From an uncultured Christensenella sp. (GTDB taxonomy: Bacteria > Bacillota > Clostridia > Christensenellales > Borkfalkiaceae), in NCBI GenBank assembly GCA_905212395.1, contig CAJMEI010000032.1:1-9168 (forward strand): DNA of 9,168 bases. Reading direction: 5' to 3'. A model generated the notes under the pieces. The model did not search any database. It was not told the DNA's origin and saw only the letters and a list, made by a program, of their open reading frames with translations. How positions within the stretch are numbered: the first letter of the stretch is position 1; every line of letters begins with the position of its first letter. The translations under genes and the position numbers were made by a program. Of the stretch, positions 7,446 to 9,168 are shown piece by piece.

Positions 7446-8222
7446 TCAATAAGAATGTATTCCGCCCATATTCAACGCGCTGACGCCGAAAAACGTCATA
7501 ATTAAAGCGAAAAAAGAAAATATTAGTATAGGATTTAAAAATTTATCGCATTTAGGAATTTTTCTTAAATGCAAGTACAACGAATAACCTAGTACAGTTA
7601 TTAACGCCCACGTTTCCTTAGGGTCCCATTCCCAATAATTACCCCAACAATTATCAGCCCATAAAGCGCCTAAACACATTCCGCAAACCATAAAGGGAAA
7701 TGCGGTAATTATCAACTTATACACGGCTTTATCGTTACTCGCAATAATTTTTTCATCCTTTTTTTTAATTCTTAAAATTATAGAAAAAATTGTCAAACAA
7801 AACGAAACGGCGCACAGCGAATAAGACAGCATGTAACTCATTACGTGCGGGACGAAAAATAACGATTGTAATGCGGGCGGGAAATGCCATATAAGCTTTT
7901 GGTCCATAAACGACACGCCCAAACAAAATATTCCCGAACATAACGAAAACCACGGTTCTAAATTAGGCTCTTTTAAAACGTATTTGACAAATTGAAAAAC
8001 AATCGGGAATACCATTGCCATAAAAATCATAACCTGACTCATACTGACAAAAGGAACGTAACCGTTATATTTCCAATTTATTATAACTATTCCTAAATTT
8101 ATTATCCAAGCAATAAAGGTTAGAGAAAAAGAAACGAAACGTTTTTTTAACGTATATAAAATTACCGAAGAAAAATATAAAACGCAAGCAAGAACCGTTA
8201 GGACTTTAACGAATATTTGCAT
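7446..8222 (-). CDS. ccsA: Cytochrome c biogenesis protein CcsA/ResC (System II haem channel subunit)
   Basis: Integral membrane protein of 258 residues that, with ResB, carries haem across the membrane and attaches it to CXXCH motifs outside (known for the family). About eight hydrophobic segments are visible. The haem-handling WWD signature is intact: W193, G194, Y196, W197, W199, D200, P201, K202, E203, T204, W205. The three expected histidines are present: H126 (VPHVMSY, outside), H218 (YLHLR, in membrane) and H256 in the C-terminal GIHSY. The length is normal for an unfused CcsA. The start codon overlaps the 3' end of the ResB gene by 17 bp and has AAAAGGGGG 9 bases upstream inside that gene, which indicates coupled translation. 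The protein probably serves the four haem sites encoded by the next two genes. Confidence 0.95.
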   Translation of the reverse strand: MQIFVKVLTVLACVLYFSSVILYTLKKRFVSFSLTFIAWIINLGIVIINWKYNGYVPFVSMSQVMIFMAMVFPIVFQFVKYVLKEPNLEPWFSLCSGIFCLGVSFMDQKLIWHFPPALQSLFFVPHVMSYMLSYSLCAVSFCLTIFSIILRIKKKDEKIIASNDKAVYKLIITAFPFMVCGMCLGALWADNCWGNYWEWDPKETWALITVLGYSLYLHLRKIPKCDKFLNPILIFSFFALIMTFFGVSALNMGGIHSY

Positions 8223-9150
8223 CTGTTTTTACCCCCTTTTGTTTTTTTATAATAGGTTGAATCAAACAGACGTAAAACGTCGATAAAATCGTTAATACTA
8301 ACCCTACGGAAGTCAAATATTCCCCTTTATTGTATTTAAATTTTAATACTGCGATATTACTTTCTTCGTTAAAACTAACAAGCATAATTTTCCAACCGCA
8401 GTAGTTTACGGGATAATTGACTTTTATGCTTTTTTCAGTTAAATTTCCGTTTTTGCTGAAAACTAATTTCCCGTTGTACTTTTTTACCTGCGGATACATA
8501 AATCTTGCAATAATTTTCGTTTTAGAATCTACCGATTTAAGCGTTACGTCTAAAAAACCGATAGATTTTTCAATTTTTCCGTCTACGTCATCGCAGTCAA
8601 TTTCTCCGTATCCACCGAAATCGTAATAGCCATTGGAAGGATAAATATCGTCTTTTATGACTTCGTAAGAATATCTTCCGTTTATTTCGGTTTGCTTTAA
8701 AATATAAGCTTTGCTAGAATAATAATCCACGCTCATATCTTTTAAAACGTAAGAAAAAGGAACGCTTTGTCTTTTTTTATAAACGTAATTTCCGTGTTCG
8801 TCTGTTTTTACGCTTCCGTCGGAATTAAAATCATATTCGAATAATTCAGAGTTTATTACGCTTTTAGTAGAATACACGTTATAAATTTTACCGGAACAAA
8901 AATACGTAAACATTCCCGATAAAAATAATATTATAGATAAATGTATTAAATAAAAACCTATCGATTTAACGGAAAATTTTTTTACAAAAAACGGAACGAC
9001 CATTCCGACGCAAAATACGAATAAAACGATTACCGTTAATATAAGTCCCGTTTTCGGATACTGCCATTTGAAAATTTGCATTATACCTATAATCAACACG
9101 TAAGCAACTAATAATGCGTGCGCCAATATTCCGTACTTATACGTCTTCAT
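8206..9150 (-). CDS. resB: ResB/Ccs1-family cytochrome c biogenesis protein (short form)
   Basis: Membrane partner of CcsA in System II cytochrome c synthase. Three N-terminal membrane segments are seen (about 7-27, 35-57, 64-84). The third holds H70 in GFYLIHLSIIL, in the place of the membrane haem-ligand His of the CcsB half of CcsBA. A large outside domain (about 85-275) has the family ending NY-x-GWK (N249 to K254). It is followed by a last membrane segment (about 279-299) and a basic tail. At 314 residues it is shorter than many ResB proteins (400 or more), mainly because the outside domain is small; it looks complete, not broken. The start at 9150 is preceded by GGGGGAG only a base or so away from ATG, a tight spacing. 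No other good start exists before the first membrane segment. It is the first gene visible in the operon, and a further gene upstream is likely. A thiol-reducing partner (CcdA or ResA/CcsX) is not in the window. Confidence 0.88.
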   Translation of the reverse strand: MKTYKYGILAHALLVAYVLIIGIMQIFKWQYPKTGLILTVIVLFVFCVGMVVPFFVKKFSVKSIGFYLIHLSIILFLSGMFTYFCSGKIYNVYSTKSVINSELFEYDFNSDGSVKTDEHGNYVYKKRQSVPFSYVLKDMSVDYYSSKAYILKQTEINGRYSYEVIKDDIYPSNGYYDFGGYGEIDCDDVDGKIEKSIGFLDVTLKSVDSKTKIIARFMYPQVKKYNGKLVFSKNGNLTEKSIKVNYPVNYCGWKIMLVSFNEESNIAVLKFKYNKGEYLTSVGLVLTILSTFYVCLIQPIIKKQKGVKTDANIR

Positions 9151-9151
9151 A

Positions 9152-9158
9152 CTCCCCC
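9152..9158 (-). promoter_or_regulatory. Closely spaced Shine-Dalgarno of resB
   Basis: GGGGGAG on the minus strand ends one base before the ATG at 9150; counted from the G run the gap is 3 bases. The other three genes have G4-G5 runs 5, 9 and 8 bases away. The sequence fits the same type, so this start is accepted, but initiation may be weaker or depend on translation of an upstream gene. Confidence 0.5.
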
Positions 9159-9168
9159 GTTTTTACAT

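Noticed and set aside
9163..9168. ATG-TAA at the right edge as the end of an upstream gene
   Set aside because: The TAA at 9165-9163 fits a closely packed upstream gene, given the small gaps in this operon, but only six bases are visible, so no partial gene is called.

Overview
The window is A+T-rich and nearly fully coding. It carries one tight run of four genes, all on the minus strand and read from position 9150 down to 245. It ends with a leftward promoter and a T-box leader at the left edge. The T-box, the lipoprotein signal followed by a long Ser-rich linker, the (A)AGGGG(G)-type ribosome sites and the base composition suggest a Bacillota (Clostridia-like) anaerobe, perhaps from an uncultured gut or sediment lineage. 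This assignment is inference: no ribosomal marker lies in the window.

Layout in order of transcription: (1) 9150-8206, a short ResB/Ccs1-type membrane protein. (2) 8222-7446, a CcsA/ResC-type haem-handling membrane protein with the WWD signature, overlapping gene 1 by 17 bp. Together these form a System II cytochrome c synthase. (3) 7426-5012, a lipoprotein with a Ser-rich linker, a YVTN-type beta-propeller and a dihaem cytochrome c peroxidase/MauG-like domain with two CXXCH motifs. (4) 5008-245, a 1587-residue secreted protein with a hydrazine-synthase-alpha-like body (propeller, CVGCH haem domain, CVKCH haem domain). Its last haem domain is interrupted by three tandem jelly-roll modules, and an F5/8-type C domain follows at the C terminus. 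Gaps between genes are -17, +19 and +3 bp, so this is almost certainly one transcript. Its promoter lies upstream, outside the window.

The main result is the pairing of genes 3 and 4. Anammox hydrazine synthase consists of an alpha subunit (propeller plus two c-haem domains), a beta subunit (propeller) and a gamma subunit (CCP/MauG-like dihaem). From memory, beta and gamma are fused in Scalindua. Here a propeller-CCP fusion sits directly before an alpha-like protein, behind a dedicated cytochrome c synthase. The window therefore looks like a hydrazine-synthase-like extracytoplasmic haem complex with its own maturation genes, in a Gram-positive-type genome. The real substrate is unknown. Several residues differ from the classical haem sites, and the added jelly-roll and discoidin-like modules suggest binding to a surface or glycan.

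The 244 bases left of gene 4 hold a strong sigma-70/sigma-A-type promoter and a T-box Stem I whose specifier reads most likely CUC (Leu). These control the next, unseen gene and are probably unrelated to the cytochromes.
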